Assembly: GCA_001464955.1 (NCBI GenBank)
Contig: LNEM01000030.1
Location: forward strand, 248,001-312,000
From: Rhizobiales bacterium Ga0077537
GTDB lineage: Bacteria > Pseudomonadota > Alphaproteobacteria > Rhizobiales > Hyphomicrobiaceae
DNA length: 64,000 nucleotides
Direction: 5' to 3'
Shown here: piece after piece, positions 1 through 9,341 of the stretch
Position numbering within the stretch: the stretch's first letter is position 1
Layout of the letters: the number at the start of each line of letters is the position of its first letter
The notes under the pieces: model-generated
What the model was told of the DNA's origin: nothing
What the model saw: the letters and a program-made list of their open reading frames with translations, nothing else
Databases searched by the model: none
Program-made: the position numbers and the translations under genes

Positions 1-2
1 CG

Positions 3-881
3 CGCGACCAGGCACGGGCGACGCTGGCCCAGGCCGAGGCCAATCTGGCGCTCGCCGAAAGTGATCTGGCACGCGCGCGCGACCTGTCGCTCGGCGCGAC
101 CATCAGCAAACAGACGATGGATCAGCGCACCGCGGCAAAGCGCGCGGCAGAAGCCGGCGTTCTCGCCCAGCGAGCCGCCGTCAGGCAGGCGGAACTGGAC
201 CTCGAATTCACCGAGCTGAAGGCCCCGATCACGGGCCGCATCGGTGATCGGCGCGTTTCACCGGGCAACCTCGTGGCTTCGTCGACCAGCGCGAATTCGT
301 CGCTGCTGGCGACGATCCAGTCCCTCGATCCCATTCGCTTCGAGTTCACGTTGGACGAGAGTGCTTACCTCAAGCTCCGGCGAACGGCGGCCTTCGGTTC
401 CGTGGGCGGCGTAGGCCTCCCCGTTTCACTCCGCCTGATCGACGAGCCGACGTTCTCGCACAAGGGTGCCATCGACTTTCTGGACAATGCCTTGAGCCGG
501 ACGAGCGCCACCATCCGCGGCCGCGCGCAACTGCCGAACGAGAAGGGCCTGTTCGCGCCGGGCATGTTCGCACGCGCCCGGGTAACCCTCGGCCCGCCGG
601 TCGAGGCACTGCTCGTGCCCGACGCAGCGATCGGCTCCGAACAGGTGCGCAAGACGGTGTTCGTCGTCGGCGACGACAACGTCGTGAAGCAGAAGTACGT
701 CGAACTCGGCGAACTCGTGGACGGCTTGCGCGTGATCACAGGCGGTATCGACGCGACCGATCGTGTCGTCATCGACGGCCTGATGCGTGCCCGCCCCGGC
801 GTGACTGTCGAACCGAAATCCGGAACCATCGCTGCATCGGCATCATCGACACCCGAGAACGGCAGCCGCAGCTCGAACTGA
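3..881 (+). CDS. RND efflux periplasmic adaptor (membrane fusion protein), 5' end outside window
   Basis: The frame is open from the first bases of the window, so the N-terminus (signal or lipoprotein part and first half of the lipoyl domain) is missing; about 292 residues are visible. They start in an Ala/Glu/Gln-rich alpha-helical hairpin, followed by the second lipoyl half (LKAPITGRIGDR), a beta-barrel domain and the membrane-proximal domain. This is the HlyD/AcrA/MexA type, which links an inner-membrane pump to an outer-membrane channel. It ends 13 bp before the RND pump gene on the same strand, so the two form an operon. No outer-membrane factor gene follows the pump, so the partner channel is probably encoded elsewhere or upstream. 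The class call is firm; the substrate is unknown. Confidence 0.93.
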   Translation, partial: RDQARATLAQAEANLALAESDLARARDLSLGATISKQTMDQRTAAKRAAEAGVLAQRAAVRQAELDLEFTELKAPITGRIGDRRVSPGNLVASSTSANSSLLATIQSLDPIRFEFTLDESAYLKLRRTAAFGSVGGVGLPVSLRLIDEPTFSHKGAIDFLDNALSRTSATIRGRAQLPNEKGLFAPGMFARARVTLGPPVEALLVPDAAIGSEQVRKTVFVVGDDNVVKQKYVELGELVDGLRVITGGIDATDRVVIDGLMRARPGVTVEPKSGTIAASASSTPENGSRSSN

Positions 882-894
882 AAGCGACGAGGCG

Positions 895-3800
895 ATGAAC
901 GTTTCGCACTTCTTCATCGACCGTCCGATCTTTGCCTCGGTGCTGTCGGTGGTGTTCGTGATTCTGGGGGCGGTGGCCTTCGGACGGCTGCCGATCGCCC
1001 AATACCCTGAGATCGCGCCGCCGGTGATCAACATCACCGGCCAGTACCCGGGCGCCAGCTCGGACGTCGTCGCAGCCACGGTCGTTGCTCCGCTGGAGCA
1101 GCAGATCAACGGCGTCGAAAACATGCTCTACATCGCCTCGAACAGCACCGGCGACGGCACGTTCTCCATCGCGGTCACGTTCGAGCTCGGCACCAACCTC
1201 GACGTGGCACAGGTTCAGGTGCAGAACCGCGTCGCGACGGCCCTGCCGCGCCTGCCTGCCGATGTCCGCAACATTGGCGTGACGGTCGCCAAGGCGTCCC
1301 CTGACCTGATGATGGTCGTGCACCTATATTCGCCGGACCAGTCCCGCGACACGCTCTTCATCTCGAATTATGCGAGCATCCAGGTCACCGACGCCCTGAC
1401 GCGGATTGACGGCGTCGGCTCGATCACGGTGTTCGGCAATCGCGAATATTCGATGCGGATCTGGCTCGATCCGGATCGCCTCCAGTCGCTCGACATGACG
1501 GCCGCCGACGTCGTGACGGCGCTGCAGGGCCAGAACGTGCAGGTTGCCTCGGGGATCCTGAACCAGCCTCCGGTCGACCGACCGGGCGCCTTCCAGCTCA
1601 CGATCCGCACGCAAGGCCGCCTCGTCGACCCTGTTCAGTTCGGCGACGTCGTGGTGAAGCAGACGCCCGGCGCCGTGGTGCGCCTGTCGGACGTCGGCCG
1701 TGTGGAGCTTGCAGCGCTCGACTACAGCCGCAACTCCTACCTCGATCGCGATCCGGCCGTCGGCCTCGGCGTGTTCCAGCGCCCTGGCTCCAACGCCCTG
1801 GCGACGGCTGCATCCATCAAGTCGCGCATGGACGAGCTGGCGAAGGATTTCCCGCCGGGCCTGAAGTACACGATCATCTATAACCCGACCCAGTTCATCC
1901 AGCAGTCCGTCGACGCCGTCCTCCTGACGATTCTCGAGGCGGTCTTGCTCGTCGTTCTGGTGGTGATCCTCTTTCTGCAGACGTGGCGTGCCGCGATCAT
2001 TCCGATCCTCGCGATCCCCATCTCGCTCGTCGGCACGTTCTTCTTCATGTCGCTGTTCGGCTTCTCGCTGAACAACCTGTCGCTGTTCGGCCTCGTGCTG
2101 GCCATCGGCATCGTCGTCGACGACGCGATCGTCGTCGTCGAGAGCGTCGAGCGCAACATCGCCGACGGGCTGTCCCCCCGCGACGCGACCCGCAAGACGA
2201 TGGACGAGGTCGGCTCGGCCCTCGTGGCAATCTCTCTTGTTCTCTGCGCCGTCTTCGTCCCGACCGTGTTCATTACCGGCATCTCGGGCCAGTTCTATCG
2301 TCAGTTCGCGTTGACGATCGCGGGCGCGACGATGATCTCGCTGTTCGTATCGCTGACCTTGTCACCGGCCATGTGTGCGCTGCTTCTGAAGCCGCACCGG
2401 ACCGGGAAGAGCCACTGGATCACGCGTCCGGTCCACGGCTTCTTTCGCGTCTTCAACCGGTTCTTCGATGCCTTGTCGGCCGGCTATGGCTGGATGACGG
2501 CACGACTGGTTCGGATTTCCTTCCTCATGCTGGCCGTCTACGGCGGCGTCATCGCCTTTGGCCTCAATGAGTTCCGTCGCACGCCGATCGGCTTCATCCC
2601 GCAACTCGACCTCGGCTACATGATTGTGGTCGTGCAGCTGCCGGGCGGCGCGTCCCTGCCACGCACCGACGCGGTCAACCGCAAGGTCGGCGAGTTGACA
2701 CTGCAGGTTCCGGGCGTCGCCCACGTCGTGAACATTGTCGGCTTCTCCGGCGCGACCTTCACGACGGCACCGAACTCCGGCGCGATTTTCGCGGTGCTCG
2801 AGGATTTCGATGAGCGCGCCAAGGACCCGGCCAAATCGGCGGCCGCGATCCAGGCGGCGATCCAGGCCAAGGTCGCGGGCATCCAGGAAGGCGCCGTATT
2901 CGTCGTGCGTCCGCCACCGGTGCGCGGCATCGGTACGGCCGGCGGCTTCCGCATGATGATCGAGGATCGCGGCGGCGGTACCGCGCTCGATATGCAGAAG
3001 GCCGTCTTCGCAATGATGGGCCGCGCTGCCCAGACGCCCGAGGTGTCGCGTGTCTTCTCGCTCTACGAAACGAGTACGCCGCAGATCTATCTCGATATCG
3101 ACCGCACCAAGGCGCAGCTTTTGGGAATCCGGCTACCCGACGTATTCCGCGAACTGCAGACCTATCTCGGGTCCGCCTACGTCAACGACTTCAACCTGCT
3201 CGGCCGCACGTTCCGCGTGACCGCCCAGGCCGACGAGCGCTTCCGCCTGGAATCCGGCGATATCTGGAAAATTCGCGTCCGCAACCAGACCGGCGAAGCC
3301 GTGCCACTGGCGTCGTTCGCCACCATCCGCAACGCATCGGGTCCCTATCGCGTGCCCCGATACAATCTCTATCCCGCAGCCGAACTCGACGGCGCGCCTG
3401 CGCCCGGCGTGTCGCAAGGCGAGGCGATCAAGGTCATGGAGAAGCTGGCTGCCGAAACGCTGCCACCGGGCTTCACCTACGAATGGACGACGCTGGCCTT
3501 CCAGCAGCTCCGTGCTGGTGACACGGCGATGTACGTCTTCGCGCTCGCCGTCGTATTCGTCTTCCTGGTTCTGGCGGCGCAATACGAGAGCTTGTCGTTA
3601 CCGCTCGCCGTGATTCTCATTGTGCCGATGTGCCTGATCGCGTCGATCACTGGCGTGCTTCTGCGCGGCCAGGACAATAACATCCTGACCCAGGTCGGCT
3701 TCATTGTGCTCATAGGCTTGGCGGCGAAAAACGCGATCCTGATTGTCGAGTTTGCCAAACAGCTCGAGGAGCAGGGCCGAGATGTCTACAGCGCAGCCGT

Positions 3801-4074
3801 CGAGGCAGCGCGCCTCCGCCTGCGGCCCATCATCATGACGTCACTCGCATTCATCCTTGGCGTGGTCCCGCTCGTCTGGGCCACCGGGGCAGGCGCCGAG
3901 CTGCGCCAGACCCTCGGCACCGCCGTGTTCGCCGGCATGATCGGCGTCACGATCTTCGGCTTGATCTTCACCCCGGTGTTCTACGTGCTGACGCGCCGAT
4001 GGGCTGGCCGGAAGACCCGCATACCCGATACGAACGAGACGCCGTCGCCCGGCACCGCCGCTGCGCCGCACTGA
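895..4074 (+). CDS. RND multidrug efflux permease (HAE1/AcrB family)
   Basis: A full-length inner-membrane proton/drug antiporter of 1059 residues, the usual size for AcrB/MexB. It has the typical N-terminus (FFIDRPIFASVLSVVFVILG), two large periplasmic loops and 12 predicted membrane helices in two repeats. The proton-relay residues are visible: the Asp-Asp pair in TM4 (IGIVVDDAIVVVE) and the TM10 lysine (IGLAAKNAILIVEF). It works as a trimer with the adaptor encoded just upstream and an outer-membrane channel not found here. The ATG lies 13 bp after the adaptor stop. The family is certain. The exported compounds cannot be told from sequence; solvents, aromatics or antibiotics are all possible. 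Confidence 0.96.
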   Translation: MNVSHFFIDRPIFASVLSVVFVILGAVAFGRLPIAQYPEIAPPVINITGQYPGASSDVVAATVVAPLEQQINGVENMLYIASNSTGDGTFSIAVTFELGTNLDVAQVQVQNRVATALPRLPADVRNIGVTVAKASPDLMMVVHLYSPDQSRDTLFISNYASIQVTDALTRIDGVGSITVFGNREYSMRIWLDPDRLQSLDMTAADVVTALQGQNVQVASGILNQPPVDRPGAFQLTIRTQGRLVDPVQFGDVVVKQTPGAVVRLSDVGRVELAALDYSRNSYLDRDPAVGLGVFQRPGSNALATAASIKSRMDELAKDFPPGLKYTIIYNPTQFIQQSVDAVLLTILEAVLLVVLVVILFLQTWRAAIIPILAIPISLVGTFFFMSLFGFSLNNLSLFGLVLAIGIVVDDAIVVVESVERNIADGLSPRDATRKTMDEVGSALVAISLVLCAVFVPTVFITGISGQFYRQFALTIAGATMISLFVSLTLSPAMCALLLKPHRTGKSHWITRPVHGFFRVFNRFFDALSAGYGWMTARLVRISFLMLAVYGGVIAFGLNEFRRTPIGFIPQLDLGYMIVVVQLPGGASLPRTDAVNRKVGELTLQVPGVAHVVNIVGFSGATFTTAPNSGAIFAVLEDFDERAKDPAKSAAAIQAAIQAKVAGIQEGAVFVVRPPPVRGIGTAGGFRMMIEDRGGGTALDMQKAVFAMMGRAAQTPEVSRVFSLYETSTPQIYLDIDRTKAQLLGIRLPDVFRELQTYLGSAYVNDFNLLGRTFRVTAQADERFRLESGDIWKIRVRNQTGEAVPLASFATIRNASGPYRVPRYNLYPAAELDGAPAPGVSQGEAIKVMEKLAAETLPPGFTYEWTTLAFQQLRAGDTAMYVFALAVVFVFLVLAAQYESLSLPLAVILIVPMCLIASITGVLLRGQDNNILTQVGFIVLIGLAAKNAILIVEFAKQLEEQGRDVYSAAVEAARLRLRPIIMTSLAFILGVVPLVWATGAGAELRQTLGTAVFAGMIGVTIFGLIFTPVFYVLTRRWAGRKTRIPDTNETPSPGTAAAPH

Positions 4075-4196
4075 TCGGCGCGTCCGCCAAGGGCCTGACG
4101 CGCGTCAGCGGTGAACCTGAAGGCGCAGTCCTGCGTAGATGATCACGCGGGAGATGCCGTCCGCAGGTCGCCCCCCCCCCTCGCCGGAGCCACTCG

Positions 4197-5726
4197 ATGT
4201 CGCGCTTGGTGCTCGTACTCGGCGACCAGCTCAGTCCCCGTCTGTCGAGCTTGAAGGCCGCCGATCGCCAGCGCGACACCGTGCTGATGGCTGAGGTCTG
4301 GGCCGAAGCGACTTACGTGCCCCACCACAAGAAGAAGTTGGCGTTCGTATTCTCCGCGATGCGCCACTTCGCCGAGGAATTGCGCTCCAACGGCTGGCGC
4401 GTGATCTACCGTCGCCTCGATGAGACGGGCGAAGCGAGTTCGCTCTCGAGCGAAGTCACCCGCGGCCTTCGCGAAACGGGCGCGACCGGCGTTCTTGTGA
4501 CCGAGCCCGGCGAGTGGCGCCTACGCGAGGACATGGCAACATGGCCCGCGCGCCTGGGCGTGCCCGTAGACTGCCGCGAGGACGATCGCTTCCTGTGCAG
4601 CCACGCGGACTTTCGGGCTTGGGCCGACGGTCGCCGCCAGTTTCGGATGGAATACTTCTACCGGGACATGCGCCGCCGCACCGGCCTGCTGATGGATGGC
4701 GACGAACCCGCTGGCGGCCGCTGGAACTTCGATGCCGAGAACAGAAAGCGCGCCGAGCGCGATCTGCTGATGCCGACCCCGCTGCGCGTCACACCGGACG
4801 CGATCACGCGCGACGTGCTCGACCTCGTCGGTTCGCGCTTTTCCGGAAACTTCGGAACCCTCGAGCCGTTCTGGTTCGCGGTGACGCGACATGACGCGGA
4901 GGCGGCCCTGGACCGTTTCATCGCCGACGCGCTGCCCCGCTTCGGCGATTTTCAGGACGCCATGCTCGAAGGCGAGCGCTTCCTCTATCACTCGGTGCTC
5001 TCGACCTACATCAACATCGGCCTGCTCGATCCATTGGACGTCTGCATGAAAGCCGAGACCGCATGGCGGAACGGCGCCGTGCCGCTCAACTCCGCCGAAG
5101 GCTTCATCCGCCAGATCCTCGGCTGGCGCGAGTATGTGCGCGGCATCTATTGGCTGCGAATGCCCGAATATGTCAGCCTCAACACACTCGGCCATACGCG
5201 CCCGCTTCCCGCATTCTATTGGACGGGTGACACGCAGATGGCCTGCCTCAGGTCCGCGATCGGCCAGACCCGCGACGAGGCCTATGCTCATCACATCCAG
5301 CGCCTGATGCTGACCGGCAATTTCGCGCTGCTCGCCGGCATCGATCCGGCTGCCGTCCACGAGTGGTACCTAGCTGTCTACGCCGACGCCTACGAGTGGG
5401 TCGAGGTCCCGAACACCATCGGCATAAGCCAGTTCGCGGACGGCGGCCTTCTGGCGTCCAAGCCCTACGCATCGTCGGGCGCATATATCTCGCGCATGTC
5501 GGACCACTGCCGTGGCTGCCGCTACGACGTGAAGCAGCGGACGGGTGACAAGGCCTGTCCGTTCAATGCGCTCTACTGGGACTTTCTCGCCCGCCATAGA
5601 ACGCGCTTCGAAGGTAACCCCCGCATGGCGCAAATGTATCGCACGATGGACCGGATGGGCGAGGCGGCCCTGGCGGAAGCCCGTGCGCGGGGCCAGCGCC
5701 TGCTCGCGACCATCGACACCCTCTGA
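4197..5726 (+). CDS. phrB: Iron-sulfur prokaryotic (6-4) photolyase / cryptochrome (FeS-BCP, PhrB-like)
   Basis: This FAD enzyme repairs UV-induced (6-4) photoproducts with blue light. The protein has 509 residues. Four cysteines at 350, 438, 441 and 454 match the [4Fe-4S] ligands known for Agrobacterium PhrB at the same numbers, and His365-His366 with Arg369 match its repair-site motif. The N-terminal Rossmann half (LVLVLGDQLS) is where the ribolumazine antenna sits in this family. The ATG at 4197 follows a GGAG. About 120 bp, including a run of C, separate it from the efflux pump. It may instead act as a cryptochrome photoreceptor, but the conserved catalytic histidine favours repair. Confidence 0.93.
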   Translation: MSRLVLVLGDQLSPRLSSLKAADRQRDTVLMAEVWAEATYVPHHKKKLAFVFSAMRHFAEELRSNGWRVIYRRLDETGEASSLSSEVTRGLRETGATGVLVTEPGEWRLREDMATWPARLGVPVDCREDDRFLCSHADFRAWADGRRQFRMEYFYRDMRRRTGLLMDGDEPAGGRWNFDAENRKRAERDLLMPTPLRVTPDAITRDVLDLVGSRFSGNFGTLEPFWFAVTRHDAEAALDRFIADALPRFGDFQDAMLEGERFLYHSVLSTYINIGLLDPLDVCMKAETAWRNGAVPLNSAEGFIRQILGWREYVRGIYWLRMPEYVSLNTLGHTRPLPAFYWTGDTQMACLRSAIGQTRDEAYAHHIQRLMLTGNFALLAGIDPAAVHEWYLAVYADAYEWVEVPNTIGISQFADGGLLASKPYASSGAYISRMSDHCRGCRYDVKQRTGDKACPFNALYWDFLARHRTRFEGNPRMAQMYRTMDRMGEAALAEARARGQRLLATIDTL

Positions 5727-5811
5727 GGTCCGATCCGACAGCAGGGCGTTGCGCGACCTCCCGTCCCTCGTGGCATAACAGCCCCGAGGCACGCGGGACG
5801 GGAGCACGACG

Positions 5812-7500
5812 ATGACAGACGCGGTGGCACACTCGGGCACCCCCGAAGGTATGATCGACTTCCAGTGCGCACCGGGAAGCCACCGTCATTGGAAACTGAT
5901 CGTCTCCGGCGACACGGCAGAGCTGATCATGGACGTCGATGAGAACGCGACCCTCTTCGCCGGCTACCAGCTCAAGCTGAATTCCTACGACCTCGGCGTC
6001 GACATCGAGCTGTCGGACCTCTTGCAGCGGCTTCGCTTCGAGCATCCCGCCGTGAAGGTCGTCGTGCTGAAATCCGGCAAGGACCGGGTTTTCTGCGCCG
6101 GCGCCAACATCCGGATGCTGGCCGGCGCAACTCACGCCCACAAGGTGAACTTCTGCAAATTCACCAACGAAACGCGCAACGGCATGGAAGACAGCTCCGA
6201 GGCCTCCGGGCAGAAATTCCTCTGCGTCATTCGCGGGACGGCGGCCGGCGGCGGCTATGAGCTGGCCTTGGCGTGCGACCGCATCCTCCTTGCCGACGAT
6301 GCCAACACGACCGTGTCGCTGCCGGAGTTGCCTCTGCTCGCCGTTCTCCCGGGGACAGGCGGCCTGACGCGCGTGACCGACAAACGGAAAGTCCGCCGCG
6401 ATCGGGCCGATGCCTTCTGCACGCTCGAAGAAGGCATCAAGGGCAGGCGCGCCGTCGAATGGCGTCTGGTCGACCGCATCGCGCCGCAATCGCGCCTCGA
6501 CAGCGAAGCGGCGGCCATGACCCGCGAACTCGCCGCTCTCTCGTCGCGACCCTCCGGCGAGACGGGCATCGCATGGACGCCGATCGCCCGCAGCTTCGAC
6601 GGCGACACGATCCGATACTCGGCCCTGAAGGTCGAGATCGACCGCGAGGGCCGCCGCGCGACACTCACCATCGACGGCCCCGGCGAGGCCCCGCCCACAA
6701 CCGCGGAGGCGATCAAGAGTCTCGGCGCGGCGTTCTATCCGCTGCGACTGGCGCGCGAACTGGACGACGCCATCCTGCATCTGCGCACCAACGAACCAGC
6801 ACTCGGTACCCTCGTGTTCCGAAGCCAGGGCGATCCGGCACTGGCGATGGCCTGCGACGCGGCACTTGAAGCCAACCGCGATCACTGGCTCGTCCGCGAG
6901 ATCATCGCGAACTGGAAACGCGTGATGAAGCGCATCGACGTTACGTCACGCAGCCTCGTTGCGCTCGTGGAGCCGGGCTCCTGCTTCGCCGGCAGCCTCG
7001 CCGAGATCGTCTTCGCGGCCGACCGCGCCTACATGCTCGACGGCAGCCTGAAGGGCGACAACCGCCCACCCGCGACATTGACACTCTCGCCCATGAACTT
7101 CGGCGACTATCCGATGTCCAACGGCCTCACGCGCCTGGCCACCCGCTTTCTCGGCGAGCCAGAGAGCCTCACGGCCGCCAAGGCGCGGATCGACGAGCCC
7201 CTCGATGCAGCGACGGCCGAGACGCAGGGACTGGTGACCTTCGCCTTCGACGAGATCGACTGGTCGGACGAGGTGCGCATCTTCCTCGAGGAGCGGGCCT
7301 CATTCTCAGCCGACGCCCTGACGGCGATGGAGGCGAACCTGCGCTTCGCGGGGCCGGAGACGATGGAAACCCGCATCTTTGGCCGCCTCACCGCCTGGCA
7401 GAACTGGGTCTTCCAGCGCCCGAACGCCGTCGGTCCCGAGGGCGCGCTACGCCGTTACGGAACTGGCGTCAAAGGCAGGTTCGACCCCGATCGCGTCTAG
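5812..7500 (+). CDS. boxC: Benzoyl-CoA-dihydrodiol lyase (2,3-epoxybenzoyl-CoA dihydrolase), BoxC
   Basis: BoxC cleaves the ring of 2,3-epoxybenzoyl-CoA hydrolytically in the aerobic benzoyl-CoA (box) pathway, giving dehydroadipyl-CoA semialdehyde and formate. The 562 residues match the roughly 555-residue family. It has two crotonase-like halves: the first with FCAGANIRML and AAGGGYELALACDRI (oxyanion-hole region), the second with FAGSLAEIVFAADRAYML. The start has a GGGAG upstream. The neighbours are a photolyase and, convergently with a 4-bp stop overlap, a Nudix gene. boxA, boxB and benzoate-CoA ligase are not in the window, so the rest of the pathway must be encoded elsewhere or be absent. 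Confidence 0.9.
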   Translation: MTDAVAHSGTPEGMIDFQCAPGSHRHWKLIVSGDTAELIMDVDENATLFAGYQLKLNSYDLGVDIELSDLLQRLRFEHPAVKVVVLKSGKDRVFCAGANIRMLAGATHAHKVNFCKFTNETRNGMEDSSEASGQKFLCVIRGTAAGGGYELALACDRILLADDANTTVSLPELPLLAVLPGTGGLTRVTDKRKVRRDRADAFCTLEEGIKGRRAVEWRLVDRIAPQSRLDSEAAAMTRELAALSSRPSGETGIAWTPIARSFDGDTIRYSALKVEIDREGRRATLTIDGPGEAPPTTAEAIKSLGAAFYPLRLARELDDAILHLRTNEPALGTLVFRSQGDPALAMACDAALEANRDHWLVREIIANWKRVMKRIDVTSRSLVALVEPGSCFAGSLAEIVFAADRAYMLDGSLKGDNRPPATLTLSPMNFGDYPMSNGLTRLATRFLGEPESLTAAKARIDEPLDAATAETQGLVTFAFDEIDWSDEVRIFLEERASFSADALTAMEANLRFAGPETMETRIFGRLTAWQNWVFQRPNAVGPEGALRRYGTGVKGRFDPDRV

Positions 7501-7964
7501 CCGGCATCCGTTCGCCGCGCTTCGAGATAGAGGCGCGCGACATAGCAAGCCGATGGCGTCATGCGCGAAAGCAGACTTGGCAGCTCGGCCACCGTGGTCA
7601 CGAACGGCGAACCCTCCGTCACGACGACATCGTCGATCGGCACGCCGTCGACGATGAAATAGCTGCCCATGAGTCCGCCACTACCGCCGTAGTTGGCGCG
7701 GAGCTCGACCAGCCGCGTGAACCGTTCCTCCGCGAATAAGAGCCCCGTCTCCTCTTCGAGTTCCCGGCGCACGCAATCGAGTGGCGTTTCCCCGTCTTCC
7801 CGATGCCCGCCGAAGAGCCCGATCTGGCCCGCATAGAGCAGCCCCGGAATATCGTCCCGGCGCTGCAGGAGAAGACGCCCGCACGTGCCCACCAGAATGG
7901 CCGCAGCCACCTCCCGGTAGGGCTCCCGGATGACGGCCGTCACGTCGCGGCCTCGACGAGCCAT
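7497..7964 (-). CDS. Nudix hydrolase
   Basis: A 155-residue pyrophosphohydrolase with a perfect Nudix box, G-x5-E-x7-REL-x-EE-x-GL (GHREDGE then RRELEEETGL), which binds the catalytic Mg2+ ions. Proteins like this cleave nucleoside diphosphates linked to another moiety, such as NDP-sugars, oxidised dNTPs or NADH. The start lies inside the end of the upstream amidohydrolase gene (25-bp overlap), so the two are translationally coupled. It runs convergently into boxC, sharing the CTAG at the two stop codons. Substrate unknown. Confidence 0.9.
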   Translation of the reverse strand: MARRGRDVTAVIREPYREVAAAILVGTCGRLLLQRRDDIPGLLYAGQIGLFGGHREDGETPLDCVRRELEEETGLLFAEERFTRLVELRANYGGSGGLMGSYFIVDGVPIDDVVVTEGSPFVTTVAELPSLLSRMTPSACYVARLYLEARRTDAG

Positions 7965-9226
7965 GTTGCAAGAACGGTCGCCGTATCGAGAAAATCACTG
8001 ATTTCCATCGCTTCGTGCGGATTGTGACTGCCGTTGGCATTGCGCACGAACAGCATGCAGGAGGGCACGCCGGCCACCGTGAACGTCGCCGTGTCGTGCG
8101 ACGCGGGGCTGGCGAGCGGCATGGTGTCGATCCCGGCGGCTCCAGCGGCCCACGTCAGAGCACCGTAAAGCTGCGGATTGGATGGCGCCACGTCGGCGCT
8201 CGTCCGCCGCCCGAGATGGAACGTCACCCCTCGCCGGGCTTCGATGTCCTTCACCAGCGCCAGCACGTCGGCCTCGAGACGCTCGAGATGCCGGGCGTCG
8301 TAGGCGCGAACGTCGAGGCTGAGCGACATCTCGCCCGCGACCTTGGTCAGCGCATGCTCCCGCGCGTCCGTATGGAAACGCCCGATCGTGAACGCCATGG
8401 GGAGACCATTCGCTTCGGCAGACTTCCAGATCTCGTCGAGCCCGAGCGCGAAATCGCTCCCCGCCAGCACCACGTCGTGCCGGAACCGACGAGGCAGACC
8501 GACATGCGCCCACTCCCCCTCGATCCGGATCTCGGGATAGCGGAAGTTGCCGGGCACCCCCGTGCCGATCGCGACGGACTTCCCCGCCTCGATCAGCTGC
8601 GGCGCCTGCTCGATGTGCACCTCGACCCAGGCCCGGATATCCTTGGCCTGAAGCGACGCGACGCCACGGCGGACAGAATCGACGTCGGCACCGCACTCGG
8701 CCATGTGCTCCGCGAGCGTGCGCCCTGTGTCGACGCGCCGGGCCTCCAATGCGCCGTCCGGCAATACGCCGAACGCCGAACGCGATCCGATGTAGGACAC
8801 GGCGAACCAGACGCTCTCCTCGGCCCGGATCGCCATCGTCGTGACGTCCACCTTCGGCCGGATGCCGAGCGTCTGCAGGCTCCGCATCGCGACGAGCCCG
8901 GCGATGACCCCGGCTGCGCCGTCGAAATTGCCGCCGTTCGCGACGCTGTCGAGATGCGAGCCCATCATGAGGCGGGGTGCGTTCCGGTCGGCGCCGGGCC
9001 GCGTCATGAAAAGGTTGCCCGCATGATCGTAGCGTTGCTCGAGACCCATCCCGGAAGCGACGCCTTCGATGACGCGATACCCGAACTGCTCGCCAACCCC
9101 GAACGTGTCGCGGCAGACGCCCGGCCCGCTGGGATCCGGGCTGCCCGCACGCAGTTCGTCGAACAGTCCGGAGACGTCGCGCTCCTGCGCCAGAACGGCT
9201 CGGCGTATGTCGGCAGGGAGCGCCAT
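7940..9226 (-). CDS. Zn-dependent amidohydrolase, hydantoinase/carbamoylase (M20/AllC) family
   Basis: A 428-residue binuclear-zinc amidase of the N-carbamoyl-L-amino-acid hydrolase, allantoate amidohydrolase and beta-ureidopropionase group, which hydrolyses ureido-acids to ammonia, CO2 and an amino acid. Metal-site motifs are present: GSHLDSV, GGNFDGAAG, an EE pair (IRAEESVWF), VHIEQ and, near the end, the His of SPASHDTATF. I chose the ATG at 9226 because an AGGA lies just upstream; an in-frame start at 9361 would overlap the divergent phosphoesterase gene. It overlaps the downstream Nudix gene. The exact substrate cannot be set from the sequence. Confidence 0.88.
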   Translation of the reverse strand: MALPADIRRAVLAQERDVSGLFDELRAGSPDPSGPGVCRDTFGVGEQFGYRVIEGVASGMGLEQRYDHAGNLFMTRPGADRNAPRLMMGSHLDSVANGGNFDGAAGVIAGLVAMRSLQTLGIRPKVDVTTMAIRAEESVWFAVSYIGSRSAFGVLPDGALEARRVDTGRTLAEHMAECGADVDSVRRGVASLQAKDIRAWVEVHIEQAPQLIEAGKSVAIGTGVPGNFRYPEIRIEGEWAHVGLPRRFRHDVVLAGSDFALGLDEIWKSAEANGLPMAFTIGRFHTDAREHALTKVAGEMSLSLDVRAYDARHLERLEADVLALVKDIEARRGVTFHLGRRTSADVAPSNPQLYGALTWAAGAAGIDTMPLASPASHDTATFTVAGVPSCMLFVRNANGSHNPHEAMEISDFLDTATVLATWLVEAAT

Positions 9227-9341
9227 GGGGAGGTCCTTCGGTGAAAGCGGGCGACAGGAGCCGGAGCATATCTGTGTGGCGGAGCAAGCTGCAACGTGCA
9301 TGCTTCCGCCCTCAGCCGCCGACGAGAGGTCGAACCCCATC

